From JALYNX01 sp040905925 (GTDB lineage: Bacteria > Actinomycetota > Acidimicrobiia > Spongiisociales > ZC4RG35): a DNA stretch of 5,367 nt. Below are positions 5,296 to 5,367 of this stretch, one piece after another (position 1 is the first letter of the stretch; each line of letters begins with the position of its first letter). A program made the translations under genes and the position numbers. Below the pieces are notes generated by a model that was not told where the DNA came from, ran no database searches, and saw nothing but the letters and a program-made list of their open reading frames with translations. The stretch is from NCBI GenBank assembly GCA_040905925.1, contig JBBDQO010000076.1, forward strand, positions 1-5,367, written 5' to 3'.

Positions 5296-5367
5296 GGAGG
5301 GATCGCATAGTCTGGTCTAGTGCGCGGCACTGGAAATGCCGTTGGGGGTTTACGCTCCCTCGAGGGT
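5296..5367 (+). tRNA. tRNA-Ser, anticodon GGA, cut by the window edge
   Basis: This class II tRNA reads UCC and UCU. The acceptor 5' strand is GGAGGGA (5296-5302). The D arm is closed by GCA / TGC. The anticodon stem CGGCA (5325-5329) pairs with TGCCG (5337-5341) around the loop CTGGAAA, with anticodon GGA at 5332-5334. The long variable arm (5344-5348 with 5355-5359, 6-base loop) is the serine identity feature. The window stops at the first base of the T loop, after the 5' T-stem strand GAGGG. The missing part should contain CCCTC and then a 3' acceptor strand complementary to GGAGGGA. It is a substrate of the SerS encoded in this window. Confidence 0.95.

Overview
The window is GC-rich, densely coding bacterial chromosome. 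The codon use, the frequent lack of Shine-Dalgarno sequences, the TANNNT-type -10 boxes placed just before start codons, and a menaquinone-type methyltransferase beside serS all suggest an actinobacterium. An early-branching one such as an Acidimicrobiia-like lineage is plausible, because the SRP RNA is the long, Alu-domain-bearing type. This placement is inference; nothing in the window proves it.

Layout, left to right. Positions 1-121 hold no gene I can support, only a weak -10 box for the following tRNA. A tRNA-Leu(CAG) lies at 122-205. A membrane-anchored protein with an extracytoplasmic CARDB-like domain follows at 286-1293. Seryl-tRNA synthetase (1318-2565) comes next and overlaps by 4 bases a short UbiE/MenG-type methyltransferase (2562-3197), forming a two-gene operon. 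The 417-base stretch between the methyltransferase and the next protein gene is not empty. It carries a 55-base palindrome over the methyltransferase stop codon and a complete large-type SRP RNA gene on the minus strand (about 3268-3540). It also holds back-to-back candidate promoters for the SRP RNA (minus) and an MFS transporter (plus). The transporter (3615-4775) converges on tadA, the tRNA adenosine deaminase (4777-5247, minus), with one base between their stop codons. A short divergent promoter region separates tadA from a tRNA-Ser(GGA) that starts at 5296 and is cut by the right edge.

Most of the content is translation and protein export: two class II (long variable arm) tRNAs, the synthetase that charges tRNA-Ser, the wobble deaminase, and the SRP RNA that directs membrane proteins to the translocon. 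The set serS, tRNA-Ser, tadA and SRP RNA recalls the Bacillus subtilis neighbourhood serS, trnSL-Ser1, yaaJ (tadA), scr, dnaX. I see no defence system, CRISPR array, prophage or transposase. The points most worth a second look are the complete Alu-domain SRP RNA, the long palindrome at the end of the serS operon, and the methyltransferase that is short between motif I and strand 2.
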